DNA of 64,000 bases. Source: Acinetobacter pittii (GTDB lineage Bacteria; Pseudomonadota; Gammaproteobacteria; Pseudomonadales; Moraxellaceae). The position numbers and the translations under genes were made by a program. Shown piece by piece: positions 34,793-43,767 of the stretch (positions are counted from its first letter, which is position 1; the number at the start of each line of letters is the position of its first letter). The stretch spans positions 682,001-746,000 of the forward strand of contig NZ_CP139286.1 in assembly GCF_034067285.1 (NCBI RefSeq), written 5' to 3'. A model generated the notes under the pieces. The model made no database searches. It saw only the letters and a program-made list of their open reading frames with translations, and was not told the DNA's origin.

Positions 34793-35698
34793 ATGAATAG
34801 CATTGTTTTATCTCTATTTCCCTTAGTTGCATTAATTGCATCGGGATACCTGTTTAAAAAATATCGTTTTTTCAGCGATGAGTTTTGGGCTGGGGCAGAG
34901 AAGCTCAATTATTATATTTTATTTCCTGCTCTGCTTTTTAGTACGTTATCGACCGCAAAAATTGACTTACAAAGCTTGAGCACAGCCATTATTGTGATGT
35001 TGATTGTGGTCTTAGCTGTGACCATCATTTTATACATACTTCGAATGTTTTGGCACATACCACCCGCACGTTTTGGTGTGCATGTACAAAGTATGGTTCG
35101 CTTTAATACCTATATTGGTCTGGCTCTAGTCACTTCGCTTTTTAAAAGTGAAGGAATGGCAATTCTGGCAATTTTATTGGCACTTTGCATTCCACTAGTA
35201 AACGTTATTTCGGTGCTTGCTCTAACCTCTAAAGAACACATGGCAATTAAACCTGTTTTGATTGCGCTTCTTAAAAACCCGTTAATTGCATCATGTGTAG
35301 TGGGGGCAGCAGTCAATGCGCTTCAAATCCCGATTTGGGAAGGCTTTACTCAGTTTATTAAGCTTTTTTCAGTATCAAGTTTGCCACTAGGTTTGTTATG
35401 TGTTGGCGCAGCTTTGCAGTTTATGCAAATTAAAAAAGACATTGTGGTATTGGCAGCAGACACGTTTGCACGACTTTTAGCAGTGCCTGCTTTGGCGTAT
35501 GTGGTCTGTACGTGGTTTGGTTTACCAAGCTTACAAACACAAATTTTAATCATTTTCTTTGCGCTACCGACAGCTTCTGCTTCATACATTTTAACCAAAG
35601 TTTTGGGTGGCGATAGTCAGCTTATGGCAGCCGTGATTAGCTTTCAAACCTTATGTGCTGCCGTGACTTTACCACTGGTGATTTGGTGGATTTCTTAA
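34793..35698 (+). CDS. AEC-family (auxin efflux carrier-like) transporter
   Basis: A 301-residue membrane protein with ten hydrophobic spans in two five-span halves, as in the AEC/malonate permease family. Typical features are SGYLFKKYRFFSDEFWAGAEKLNYYILFPALLF at the start (two pieces of one conserved region), FNTYIGLALV in the middle and LPTASASYILTKVLGGD near the end. It lies opposite a LysR gene. Likely substrates are small organic acids, but none can be assigned. Confidence 0.88.
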   Translation: MNSIVLSLFPLVALIASGYLFKKYRFFSDEFWAGAEKLNYYILFPALLFSTLSTAKIDLQSLSTAIIVMLIVVLAVTIILYILRMFWHIPPARFGVHVQSMVRFNTYIGLALVTSLFKSEGMAILAILLALCIPLVNVISVLALTSKEHMAIKPVLIALLKNPLIASCVVGAAVNALQIPIWEGFTQFIKLFSVSSLPLGLLCVGAALQFMQIKKDIVVLAADTFARLLAVPALAYVVCTWFGLPSLQTQILIIFFALPTASASYILTKVLGGDSQLMAAVISFQTLCAAVTLPLVIWWIS

Positions 35699-35788
35699 GA
35701 TATAAATCTTTAGCCTGACTCGTATTTAAAGAATGCTTGGCTACCTTCCTCATCTGATTATTGCTACACTTTTTTCTTTTTCGGGTGG

Positions 35789-36811
35789 ATGAGTATGTCC
35801 TTTGATCTCAAAGTCAGCTTGCAGCAAAGGTCGGAACCGTCTGCACAGCAGAAAAAACTGAATCGCCTGATTGATAAAATAGAACAGCAAAAAATTAGCC
35901 TAAGCACATGGCAAAATGCGCAAGCTGAGATTCAACAGCACATACGCCAAAAACTGATGCCTGTATATGGCGATTTGCACGAGGTTTTATTTCAACAGTT
36001 AGAGCAACTTTGGAATATGTTACATAGCCATGAGTTTTCCAAAGCAGATGTACAACAACTCGATGTAAAAAATGCCCAGCTTGCACAAATGTTGAAGCGC
36101 TCCAAAATGCTGTCTGTTGAACAATTGGAGCTAGTGAAGCAAATCGATACCTTTTATCAGCAACATGCACAAGAGTCGGTAAAAAAGAATAAAAAAACTC
36201 ATTCAATAAAATTTGAATACGAAGAAAGTGCTGATCAAGGTTCAGAACTTGAAGAAGATTTTGAACTGTATGCTGCCGAGCAGCAACAAGCAAGAGAGCA
36301 AGCCAAACAGCAAAGGCAGCAACAAAAACGTGAACAAGCTGAGCAGATGGCAGCCCAGTCACTCAAAATAGTCTATTTAAAAATTGCTTCGATGATTCAC
36401 CCAGACCGTGAGCAAGATGAAACTAAGAAAGCAGAAAAAACTGAGTTGTTCCAACAGGCAAGTCAGGCCTATGAAAAGCAGGATTTGTTTTATTTACTCA
36501 AACTTCAGTTACAGCTCGAACAGAATAAGGGGCTAGGGGCTAAAGAATTATCTGCTGAGCAGTTGCGGTTTTATAAACTTGCTTTGGATGCACAAAGTCA
36601 GCAGCTTGAAAGCCAAATTGCAGATATTTTGGACTCTTTTCAAGTAGCAAAGAATGTAAAAGCTGAGCATGTACATATCAGCGATGTTTATAAAGCTGTA
36701 GATGCTGACTGTAGTGAGTTAAAACAACAGTTGAAGTGGGAAAAGGAGCGTTTAAAACATATGAAAAAAGTGAGTGGGATAGAGATGTTATTGAGGCATG
36801 GGGTGCTTTAA
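35789..36811 (+). CDS. J-domain-containing coiled-coil protein (DnaJ-like)
   Basis: A 340-residue cytosolic protein, very rich in Gln, Glu and Lys. Residues about 15-140 and 160-205 are predicted coiled coil. Residues about 192-245 resemble a J domain: LKIVYLKIASMIHPDREQDE with the essential HPD tripeptide, then TELFQQASQAYEKQDLFYLLKL. The J domain is internal rather than N-terminal and has no Gly/Phe, zinc-finger or CTD regions, so it is a class C J protein that would recruit DnaK to an unknown client. ATG 35795 has a better-spaced GGGTGG than 35789. It is not in an operon. Confidence 0.75.
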   Translation: MSMSFDLKVSLQQRSEPSAQQKKLNRLIDKIEQQKISLSTWQNAQAEIQQHIRQKLMPVYGDLHEVLFQQLEQLWNMLHSHEFSKADVQQLDVKNAQLAQMLKRSKMLSVEQLELVKQIDTFYQQHAQESVKKNKKTHSIKFEYEESADQGSELEEDFELYAAEQQQAREQAKQQRQQQKREQAEQMAAQSLKIVYLKIASMIHPDREQDETKKAEKTELFQQASQAYEKQDLFYLLKLQLQLEQNKGLGAKELSAEQLRFYKLALDAQSQQLESQIADILDSFQVAKNVKAEHVHISDVYKAVDADCSELKQQLKWEKERLKHMKKVSGIEMLLRHGVL

Positions 36812-36995
36812 TTTATTAGATAATACTCTAAATTAATTAACTTATAGCAGGAGTAATTAGCATTCAGAAGTTATATGATGCCGTGAGATTAGTAGTGATG
36901 ACTTGGGCGAATTTTAAAAAATTGGGGGCTATTTTAATATAGCTATAAGAAATTAGGCCTAGGTGGGCCTTTTCTATTTTTGAAGTTGAGTTTTT

Positions 36996-37598
36996 ATGTT
37001 AAATAAATTTTTAAGTATAGTTTTAAAGTTAGTAGTTTATATCTTTATTTCAATTGTAAGTTTTTTAATAGTAATAATTTTTTTAGTATGTATGGCGGAT
37101 AATTTTTTTGAAGAGAGTTTAAATAAAAAAAGATTGAAAAATAGTATCTTATATGATCATAAAATCTTTCCTAATTTGACAGAATCGATATTTTTTTATC
37201 AAAGGCTAGATTCATATGACGATGGTTACTGGATTGTAGTCTATCCCTTAGATAATAAAACTAAAGTAAATTTTTTACTTAAAAAGCAGTCGCCAGTTCA
37301 GAAAAAATTTACCTATTCAACAATTGAGTGTATTAAGCCAACTATTAAAAAACGTTGGAAAACATTTAACTCCAATATTCATTATGTTCAACCACCTGAA
37401 TCGTTAAGACATCATGATGATTTTGAAGGACACGATTCTTTTAATGTGTATGGTTCAGAAAAAAAGATTGGTTTAGTGGAACAGGCTTGCCAGCAAAATA
37501 AATTCATTATTTTAGAAGAAAGTCAGAGAAATGATCATTTATATTGGGCAATCTCTGCAAATGGAAAACTATTATTTAGTGTGTATAAAATTGATTGA
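36996..37598 (+). CDS. Unrecognised AT-rich membrane-anchored protein
   Basis: A 200-residue product that I do not recognise. Residues about 8-33 are a single strongly hydrophobic span; the rest is hydrophilic and probably periplasmic or cytosolic, with a Tyr/Trp-rich segment (YQRLDSYDDGYWIVVYPLD) and a C-terminal strand pattern. Codon use is markedly more AT-rich than in the flanking housekeeping genes (AAA, TTT, ATT dominate), suggesting recent acquisition or weak constraint. It stands alone in a 970-bp AT-rich stretch between the J-domain gene and valS. Confidence 0.6.
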   Translation: MLNKFLSIVLKLVVYIFISIVSFLIVIIFLVCMADNFFEESLNKKRLKNSILYDHKIFPNLTESIFFYQRLDSYDDGYWIVVYPLDNKTKVNFLLKKQSPVQKKFTYSTIECIKPTIKKRWKTFNSNIHYVQPPESLRHHDDFEGHDSFNVYGSEKKIGLVEQACQQNKFIILEESQRNDHLYWAISANGKLLFSVYKID

Positions 37599-37738
37599 TA
37601 TTTTTAAATTATTAAATTAATAGGCTAAGATTTGATTGAATTTATATTTTTGATCAATATTTAATGTGGTTATCAAATAGATTTATATCAAAGCTTAAAA
37701 AAAATATATCTTTGAACTAATTTGTAATTATTCCAAAC

Positions 37739-37767
37739 AAAAATCCCCTCAAGTGAGGGGATTTTTT
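37739..37767 (-). terminator. Terminator of valS
   Basis: AAAAATCCCCTC and GAGGGGATTTTT pair around AAGT just beyond the valS stop. The T-run follows in the minus direction. Confidence 0.9.
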
Positions 37768-37783
37768 GAATCAAATCACTACA

Positions 37784-40681
37784 TTAAAGCGCTGCAATTT
37801 GCTCCATATTCGCTTTAACTTTCTCTAACTGAGCAGCAAATTCAGCAAGCTTCGCTTTTTCACCTTCAACAACTGCTGCTGGTGCTTTAGAAACAAAGCC
37901 TTCGTTTGCAAGTTTGCCCGCAATTTGGTCGTGTTGCTTTTGGATTTTATCCAAGTCTTTTTGCAAACGAGCAAGCTCAGCTTTAGGGTCAATTAAGCCC
38001 TTCATTGGTACAAATACCGATGCATGACCTACAACACTTGAAGAAGAAAGCGGTGGTTCTTGGTCTTTACCTAAGAACTCAATACTTTCAACTTTAGCCA
38101 ATGCTTTGAACAACGCTTCAATACGAGTAATTTGCTCACGTTCAGCATCAGAAATGTTTTGAAGTAATACTGGCAACAAGCGCGCATTACCTAAGCCCAT
38201 TTCACCACGAATGTTACGTACCGCACCAATCAAACCTTGAAGCCATTGCATATCTGCTTCAGCTTGCTCGTTGATTTTTGCTTGCTCAGGAATAGGGTAT
38301 TGAGCAGTCATAATCGTTGGGCCGCCTTGACCAAGCATTGGTGCAAGTGTTTGCCAGATTTCTTCTGTCAAATATGGCATTAATGGATGAGCTAAACGTA
38401 AAGAAGCTTCCATCACAGCGAGCAATACACGGCGTACTTCAGCTTTACGCTCTTCAGACACTTCTGCATCGTTAAGAACTGGTTTAGTTAACTCAACGTA
38501 CCAGTCACAGTATTCATTCCAGATAAAGTCATAAATCGCTTGAGCAGCAAGGTCTAAACGGTAAGTTGCAAACGCTTGGTGTACAGCAGCTTCCGCTTTT
38601 TGCAGACGGCTGATAATCCATTGCTCTGGAAGTTCCCAAAGATCAGGACGTGCTTCTTGCCCAACAGTTTGACCTTCAACATTCATCAGAACGAAACGAG
38701 TCGCGTTCCAGATTTTGTTACAGAAGTTACGGTAGCCTTCAACACGTTTTAAATCGAACTTGATGTCACGACCGGTGTTTGCAAGTGCACAGAACGTGAA
38801 ACGTACTGCGTCAGTACCATAAGCATTGATACCTTCTGGGAATTCTTTGCGTGTTGATTTTTCAATCTTCGCAGCATCTTTCGGGTTCATTAGACCAGTT
38901 GTACGTTTTGCAACTAAGCTTTCTAAATCAATACCGTCAATCAAGTCTAATGGGTCAAGTACGTTACCTTTAGACTTCGACATTTTTTGACCTTCACCAT
39001 CACGTACCAAGCCGTGAACGTAAACAGTCTTAAATGGAACTTGAGATGAACCATCTTCATTTTTCATGAAGTGCAGGGTCATCATGATCATGCGGGCAAC
39101 CCAGAAGAAAATGATGTCAAAACCAGTTACCAACACATCTGTTGGGTGGAAGGTTTTTAAGAAATCATTCGCTGCATCTTTTTGTGCGTCGCCAGTCCAA
39201 CCTAAAGTTGAGAATGTCCAAAGTGCAGATGAGAACCATGTATCAAGAACGTCTTCGTCTTGTTTAAGTTCAACGTCAGCAGCGATGTTATTTTTCGCGC
39301 GTACTTCTTCTTCGTTACGACCTACATAGATGTTGCCATTTGCATCGTACCAAGCTGGAATACGGTGACCCCACCAAAGCTGACGTGAAATACACCAGTC
39401 TTGAATGTCACGCATCCATGCCATGTACATGTTGCTGTACTGCTCTGGAACAAACTTAATACGGCCATCTTGAACTGCTTCAATTGCAGGCTCAGCAAGA
39501 GGCGCAATTTTTACGTACCATTGGTCAGTCAGTAACGGCTCAATGATCACGCCTGAACGGTCGCCACGTGGAGCTTTTAAGTCATATGGTTGGATTTGAT
39601 CTAACCAGCCTTCCGCTTCAGCTTGAGCAACTAATTTTTTACGTGCTTCAAAACGCTCTAAACCAGCATAGTCCGCAGGTGCAGTAATCGTTTTAGAAAT
39701 TTGTTCGCCAGCTTTTGCAATATATTCAAACTCACCTAAAACTTCGGCGTTTTTGTTGAAGATATTGATGATTGGCAAGCTATTGCGTTTACCTAGGTCA
39801 TAGTCGTTGAAGTCGTGAGCAGGCGTGATTTTTACACAGCCAGTACCGAAGTCTTTTTCAACGTAGTCGTCGGCAACGATCGGAATTAAACGACCAGTAA
39901 TTGGTAATACAATATTTTTACCAACAAGGTGTGCATAACGCTCATCTTCAGGGTGAACAGCAACTGCAGTATCACCAAGTAAAGTTTCAGGACGAGTTGT
40001 TGCAACGACTAAATAGTCTTTGCCGTCTTGAGTTTTAACTGATTTGTCTTCAAAGAAATATTTAAAGTGCCAAAGTGAGCCTTTTTCTTCTTTGCTTTCT
40101 ACTTCAAGGTCAGAAAGAGCAGTTTGAAGTTTAGGGTCCCAGTTTACAAGACGCTTACCACGGTAAATTAAACCGTCCTCGTGCAAACGAACGAATACTT
40201 CTTTAACTGCGTTTGATAAACCTTCATCCATCGTGAAGCGTTCACGTGACCAGTCTACAGAAGAACCTAAGCGACGAATTTGTTTAGTGATTGTGCCGCC
40301 AGATTGTTCTTTCCATTCCCAAACTTTGTCGATGAACTTTTCACGGCCTAAGTCGTGACGAGTTACACCTTGTAAGCCAAGTTGACGCTCAACAACCATT
40401 TGAGTTGCAATACCAGCGTGGTCAGTACCTGGTTGCCACAACGTATTTTTACCCATCATGCGGTTATAACGGGTAAGGGCATCCATAATGGCATTATTAA
40501 AGCCATGGCCCATGTGCAAACTACCAGTGACGTTTGGTGGCGGAATCATGATACAGAATGATTCACCGTGACCAGAAGGTTTGAAGTAACCTTGTTCTTC
40601 CCACGTTTTGTACCACTTCTTTTCGATCTCGGTTGGATCGTAGGTGGTGGCAATATTTTGAGCGGTTTGAGCGTCAGTCAT
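37784..40681 (-). CDS. valS: Valyl-tRNA synthetase
   Basis: Class I aminoacyl-tRNA synthetase (965 residues; E. coli 951). The HIGH motif appears as LHMGHGF near residue 56 and the KMSKS motif as [10 protein letters not shown] near 565. The CP1 editing domain lies between them ([20 protein letters not shown]). The anticodon-binding domain follows, and a C-terminal coiled coil ([20 protein letters not shown]) is typical of ValRS. It is monocistronic with a strong terminator. Confidence 0.97.
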   Translation of the reverse strand: MTDAQTAQNIATTYDPTEIEKKWYKTWEEQGYFKPSGHGESFCIMIPPPNVTGSLHMGHGFNNAIMDALTRYNRMMGKNTLWQPGTDHAGIATQMVVERQLGLQGVTRHDLGREKFIDKVWEWKEQSGGTITKQIRRLGSSVDWSRERFTMDEGLSNAVKEVFVRLHEDGLIYRGKRLVNWDPKLQTALSDLEVESKEEKGSLWHFKYFFEDKSVKTQDGKDYLVVATTRPETLLGDTAVAVHPEDERYAHLVGKNIVLPITGRLIPIVADDYVEKDFGTGCVKITPAHDFNDYDLGKRNSLPIINIFNKNAEVLGEFEYIAKAGEQISKTITAPADYAGLERFEARKKLVAQAEAEGWLDQIQPYDLKAPRGDRSGVIIEPLLTDQWYVKIAPLAEPAIEAVQDGRIKFVPEQYSNMYMAWMRDIQDWCISRQLWWGHRIPAWYDANGNIYVGRNEEEVRAKNNIAADVELKQDEDVLDTWFSSALWTFSTLGWTGDAQKDAANDFLKTFHPTDVLVTGFDIIFFWVARMIMMTLHFMKNEDGSSQVPFKTVYVHGLVRDGEGQKMSKSKGNVLDPLDLIDGIDLESLVAKRTTGLMNPKDAAKIEKSTRKEFPEGINAYGTDAVRFTFCALANTGRDIKFDLKRVEGYRNFCNKIWNATRFVLMNVEGQTVGQEARPDLWELPEQWIISRLQKAEAAVHQAFATYRLDLAAQAIYDFIWNEYCDWYVELTKPVLNDAEVSEERKAEVRRVLLAVMEASLRLAHPLMPYLTEEIWQTLAPMLGQGGPTIMTAQYPIPEQAKINEQAEADMQWLQGLIGAVRNIRGEMGLGNARLLPVLLQNISDAEREQITRIEALFKALAKVESIEFLGKDQEPPLSSSSVVGHASVFVPMKGLIDPKAELARLQKDLDKIQKQHDQIAGKLANEGFVSKAPAAVVEGEKAKLAEFAAQLEKVKANMEQIAAL

Positions 40682-40877
40682 AGTAGCTTAGATCGAATAT
40701 GCATAAAAAATTGCACCTATTGTAGCAAAAAAATGCCTCGAAATTAATGTGCTGAAAACAGATAAACGGTTTTGTATTTTTTTCAAAAAACGGTAGATTT
40801 ATGAAAGATGGATCACAATTTAATCGTGTAGCGACACGGCACAAAAATTACAAAAGAATTGAAAAAGGATGCTGCTG

Positions 40878-41549
40878 ATGAGTTATGAAGTTTTTTTGAA
40901 AATTTCCGATTCGACTTATACCCAATTCGAGGCTATTCGGCAAAGACTGCATGATGGAGTAAGCCAAAGTCAGGCAAAAGTTTTGGGGGATGTATTGTCT
41001 GACCTTTCTTGCGAAATTATTGAGCAGGTTTTTTCTGTACTTTTACAGTCAGGGAATACAACTATGTCTCCAAAACAACAGGCTGAGTCTGAAAAAGTTA
41101 TTCAGCAAGTTTTAGAGACTTTTCGAAAATACATGCCTTGGTCGGTTTCATTTTTTGGAAATGAACGTCTTTTACCCTTAGTTGATTATATGACCTCTCT
41201 CATGAAAGAGCAGGGGCAGCAAGTTTATATTACCTATCCGGTCACACTTCAACTTGTACAACAAGCCGAAACCCTTACGCAGCAAATTCGTGACGGTAAT
41301 ATGCAAAGTATTACGGCTGCATTTGAGACGCTTATAGAAATTGTGGATTTAGGCGTAACAAGCCTAGTACGTGAACCTAAAAAGCGTTTAAAATTTAATT
41401 TAGTTGTCGATAAAACTCTTAACGGAGTCATCAACATGACGACGCATTTGGGCTATAAACGTTTGGAAAAGTTAGGGACACAGGTCGATCAGACCACAGC
41501 AACTCATTATATCAACCACTTTTTGGCCTTCATGCATCAAGCAGCATAA
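40878..41549 (+). CDS. Unrecognised all-helical cytosolic protein
   Basis: A 223-residue protein whose family I do not recognise. It has no signal peptide or membrane span and appears mostly helical (for example YTQFEAIRQRLHDGV and LVQQAETLTQQIRDG). ATG 40878 is preferred over the ATG at 40869 because AAGGA lies about nine bases before it. It is divergent from valS and 26 bp before an SDR gene, so it may form an operon with that gene. Base composition matches the neighbours, so it is probably a resident lineage gene. Confidence 0.7.
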   Translation: MSYEVFLKISDSTYTQFEAIRQRLHDGVSQSQAKVLGDVLSDLSCEIIEQVFSVLLQSGNTTMSPKQQAESEKVIQQVLETFRKYMPWSVSFFGNERLLPLVDYMTSLMKEQGQQVYITYPVTLQLVQQAETLTQQIRDGNMQSITAAFETLIEIVDLGVTSLVREPKKRLKFNLVVDKTLNGVINMTTHLGYKRLEKLGTQVDQTTATHYINHFLAFMHQAA

Positions 41550-41575
41550 TTTAAAAAAGATAATAGGAACATCAC

Positions 41576-42382
41576 ATGGCCAAACTTGATACTTTGCAAA
41601 ATAAAGTGGTATGGATTACGGGCGCATCTTCTGGTTTGGGTAAGGCCTTAGCAGGAGAGCTCGCTTTACAAGGGGCAAAGTTGATTTTGACCTCGCGCCG
41701 TTTTGAAGAGCTAGAAGAGGTTCGGGTTGGTTTATTAAATCCCGATCATCATTTGTCTGTGGTTGCAGATATTACTGATGAAAAGCAGGTTCAAGAAGCT
41801 TACAAAGAGATTTTAAAGGCTAAAGGTCGTATTGATTGGCTTATCAATAATGCTGGTTTGAGTCAACGCGCTTTAATTAAAGATACGACCATGGCAACTG
41901 AACGCGCCATTATGGAAGTCGATTATTTCTCGCAAGTTGCGTTAACTAAAACTGTATTACCAACGATGCTCAAACAAAAGTCTGGCCGAGTTGTATTTGT
42001 GTCGAGTGTGGCGGGTTTATTGGGTACACAGTACCGTGCAAGCTACTCGGCTGCTAAAGCCGCAATTCACATGTGGGCAAATAGTTTGCGTGCTGAGGTC
42101 TCAGATCAAGGGGTCGAAGTTTCAGTTATTTTCCCTGGTTTTGTAAAAACTAATGTTTCATTCAATGCACTTAATGGTGCAGGGGAACCTCAAGGCCACC
42201 AAGATGAAGCAATTGAAAATGGTTTAGAAGCGGATGTTTTTGCAGAGCAAGCTGTGAAAGCTTTAATGCAGGGTCAAGAATATATCGTTGTGGGTGGGAC
42301 TAAAGAAAAACTAGGTGTAATGGTTTCTCGGATGTCACCAAAACTTCTTTATAAAATGATTCGGAAAACAAAAGTAAAATAA
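41576..42382 (+). CDS. SDR-family oxidoreductase
   Basis: A 268-residue short-chain dehydrogenase/reductase. The cofactor loop is TGASSGLGKALA (residues about 14-25), followed by INNAG and the catalytic Ser...YSAAKAA set (Ser near VFVSSVAG, Tyr and Lys in YSAAK). The basic SRRFEE after strand 2 suggests NADPH. The layout resembles DHRS7-like classical SDRs. It lies between the unknown helical protein and an NTF2-like gene in the same direction. Substrate unknown. Confidence 0.88.
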   Translation: MAKLDTLQNKVVWITGASSGLGKALAGELALQGAKLILTSRRFEELEEVRVGLLNPDHHLSVVADITDEKQVQEAYKEILKAKGRIDWLINNAGLSQRALIKDTTMATERAIMEVDYFSQVALTKTVLPTMLKQKSGRVVFVSSVAGLLGTQYRASYSAAKAAIHMWANSLRAEVSDQGVEVSVIFPGFVKTNVSFNALNGAGEPQGHQDEAIENGLEADVFAEQAVKALMQGQEYIVVGGTKEKLGVMVSRMSPKLLYKMIRKTKVK

Positions 42383-42435
42383 AAAAGTGATATTGCCGTG
42401 CTAAATTGGTGAAAAACCCGTATAGAAGGTTCGCC

Positions 42436-42870
42436 ATGGATCAGGATTATCACCGTATTTTAGAAGTCATCACGCGTTTTCAATTGGTCTTTGACCAGAA
42501 AAATTGGGACGCTTTTGATGAGTTGTTGGCAGAACAACTTGAGGTGGATTATTTTCAGTTTAGGGGCGAGCCTTTATGTGTCGTGTCTTGTCATGAATAT
42601 AAAGGTTCTCGGCAGCAAGCTTTATCGCATTTGCGACTACAGCATAATTTGAGTAATCCAATTATTCGTATTGAACAAGACCAAGCATGGCTAGAGTGTA
42701 ATTATCAGATTTATCGTTTTTCAGAAAATGACTATTTTCATTCTTTTGGTCGTTATTACTTCACTTTGGCTAAACAACAGGATCGTTGGAAAATTACGGG
42801 GATTTGCCAACATTTAACTAAAAATATTGGTAATCCACGTATTCACTTTTCTGCTGTGGGGCAGTATTAA
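42436..42870 (+). CDS. NTF2/SnoaL-like domain protein
   Basis: A 144-residue single-domain protein with the cone-shaped NTF2-like pattern: an N-terminal helix pair (YHRILEVITRFQLVFDQKNW, DAFDELLAEQL), then four strands, including AWLECNYQIYRF, FHSFGRYYFTLAK and DRWKITGICQHL. ATG 42436 is preceded by AGAAGG at the right spacing; an upstream in-frame start (42406) has none. Such proteins act as small hydrolases, isomerases or ligand binders. The final 4 bp overlap the convergent YbjQ-like gene. Confidence 0.75.
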   Translation: MDQDYHRILEVITRFQLVFDQKNWDAFDELLAEQLEVDYFQFRGEPLCVVSCHEYKGSRQQALSHLRLQHNLSNPIIRIEQDQAWLECNYQIYRFSENDYFHSFGRYYFTLAKQQDRWKITGICQHLTKNIGNPRIHFSAVGQY

Positions 42871-43301
42871 TCTTTGACAGCAGTTCCATAAGCAAAAACT
42901 TCAACCATTCCACCTTGCATACCAAGTTCGGTTGTACTCAGCCGAACTCCCATAATATGGTTAGCTCCTGCGGTATGTGCTTGTTGTTTTAAACGTACAA
43001 TAGCCTCTCGGCGAGCACGCTCAACAATACTTTCATAACTGGTCAGTCTTCCACCCAAAACATTTTTTATAGATGCCAGTACATATTTAAAATAGTCATG
43101 AGAAATGACCACATTACTGCTAATAAAATGGCCCAGTTGATCACTTGTTGCAAAACGATTGGTATCAATTCTGATATGGGCAAATTGTTGCTCTTTTTCT
43201 AAAAGTTCATTCAAATGTTTTCTTTCAATATGACGTCCAAAAGCCCAGCCAATACTGAAAAGAATGAGAAAAATAACAAGCTGAAAAATAAGATTGTCCA
43301 T
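42867..43301 (-). CDS. YbjQ-like (DUF74) domain protein with N-terminal membrane anchor
   Basis: A 144-residue protein. Residues about 5-22 form a hydrophobic anchor. Residues about 60-142 match the YbjQ/heavy-metal-binding-like domain (IKNVLGGRLTSYESIVERAR, REAIVRLKQQAHTAGANHIMGVRLSTTELG, MVEVFAYGTAV). The downstream gene order places its cytosolic paralogue seven bases upstream on the same strand. YbjQ proteins form pentamers; their function is not established. Confidence 0.85.
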   Translation of the reverse strand: MDNLIFQLVIFLILFSIGWAFGRHIERKHLNELLEKEQQFAHIRIDTNRFATSDQLGHFISSNVVISHDYFKYVLASIKNVLGGRLTSYESIVERARREAIVRLKQQAHTAGANHIMGVRLSTTELGMQGGMVEVFAYGTAVKD

Positions 43302-43308
43302 TTTCTAC

Positions 43309-43659
43309 CTATGCATTAAATGGATCGGGTAGATGGGGCGCTTGAGGCTGCACAACCACTGCTGTGCCATATACGAATAACTCAGAAGCACCTTGGGCAA
43401 TATTTGAAGTTGAAAAGCGTATACCGACAATTGCATTCGCACCAAGCTGCTGGGCTTTTACAATCATACGCTGCATAGCTTCTTGGCGAGATTCTTCTAA
43501 TAATTCGGTATAACCCGTAAGTTCGCCACCTACAATATTTTTTAAACTTGCCATCAAGTCACGGCCAACATGCTTACTACGAACCGTACTTCCATAAACA
43601 ACATCAAGCTGTTTCAAAATCTGGTGGCCTGGAACACTTTCTAAATTACTCAGTAACAT
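43309..43659 (-). CDS. YbjQ family protein
   Basis: A 116-residue soluble YbjQ (DUF74) protein: GSTVRSKHVGRDLMASLKN, IVGGELTGYTELLEESRQEA and LGANAIVGIRFSTSNIAQGA, ending YGTAVVVQP. E. coli YbjQ is 107 residues. It is the first gene of a tandem pair with a membrane-anchored paralogue, suggesting a mixed or layered oligomer. No convincing ribosome binding site is seen in front of the ATG. Confidence 0.88.
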   Translation of the reverse strand: MLLSNLESVPGHQILKQLDVVYGSTVRSKHVGRDLMASLKNIVGGELTGYTELLEESRQEAMQRMIVKAQQLGANAIVGIRFSTSNIAQGASELFVYGTAVVVQPQAPHLPDPFNA

Positions 43660-43721
43660 TGTTTTTTATCAATCTAAATTCTTAAGGTTTCAAGATAAAA
43701 AATATTCAGTTGAGTTGCAAT

Positions 43722-43748
43722 AAAAAAGCCCACCGAAGTGAGCTTTTA
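43722..43748 (-). terminator. Terminator of adeIJK
   Basis: Reading leftwards, AAAGCTCAC-TTCG-GTGGGCTTT (one T-G wobble, stable TTCG tetraloop) followed by TTTATT. It lies 20 bp beyond the adeK stop. Confidence 0.9.
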
Positions 43749-43767
43749 TGAATAAGTTATTTAAAAC

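Noticed and set aside
35895..36362. 155-residue minus-strand ORF opposite the J-domain gene
   Set aside because: It is the mirror of the Gln-rich coding strand (CAG/CAA repeats give Leu/Val/His-rich antisense frames) and has no start signal.
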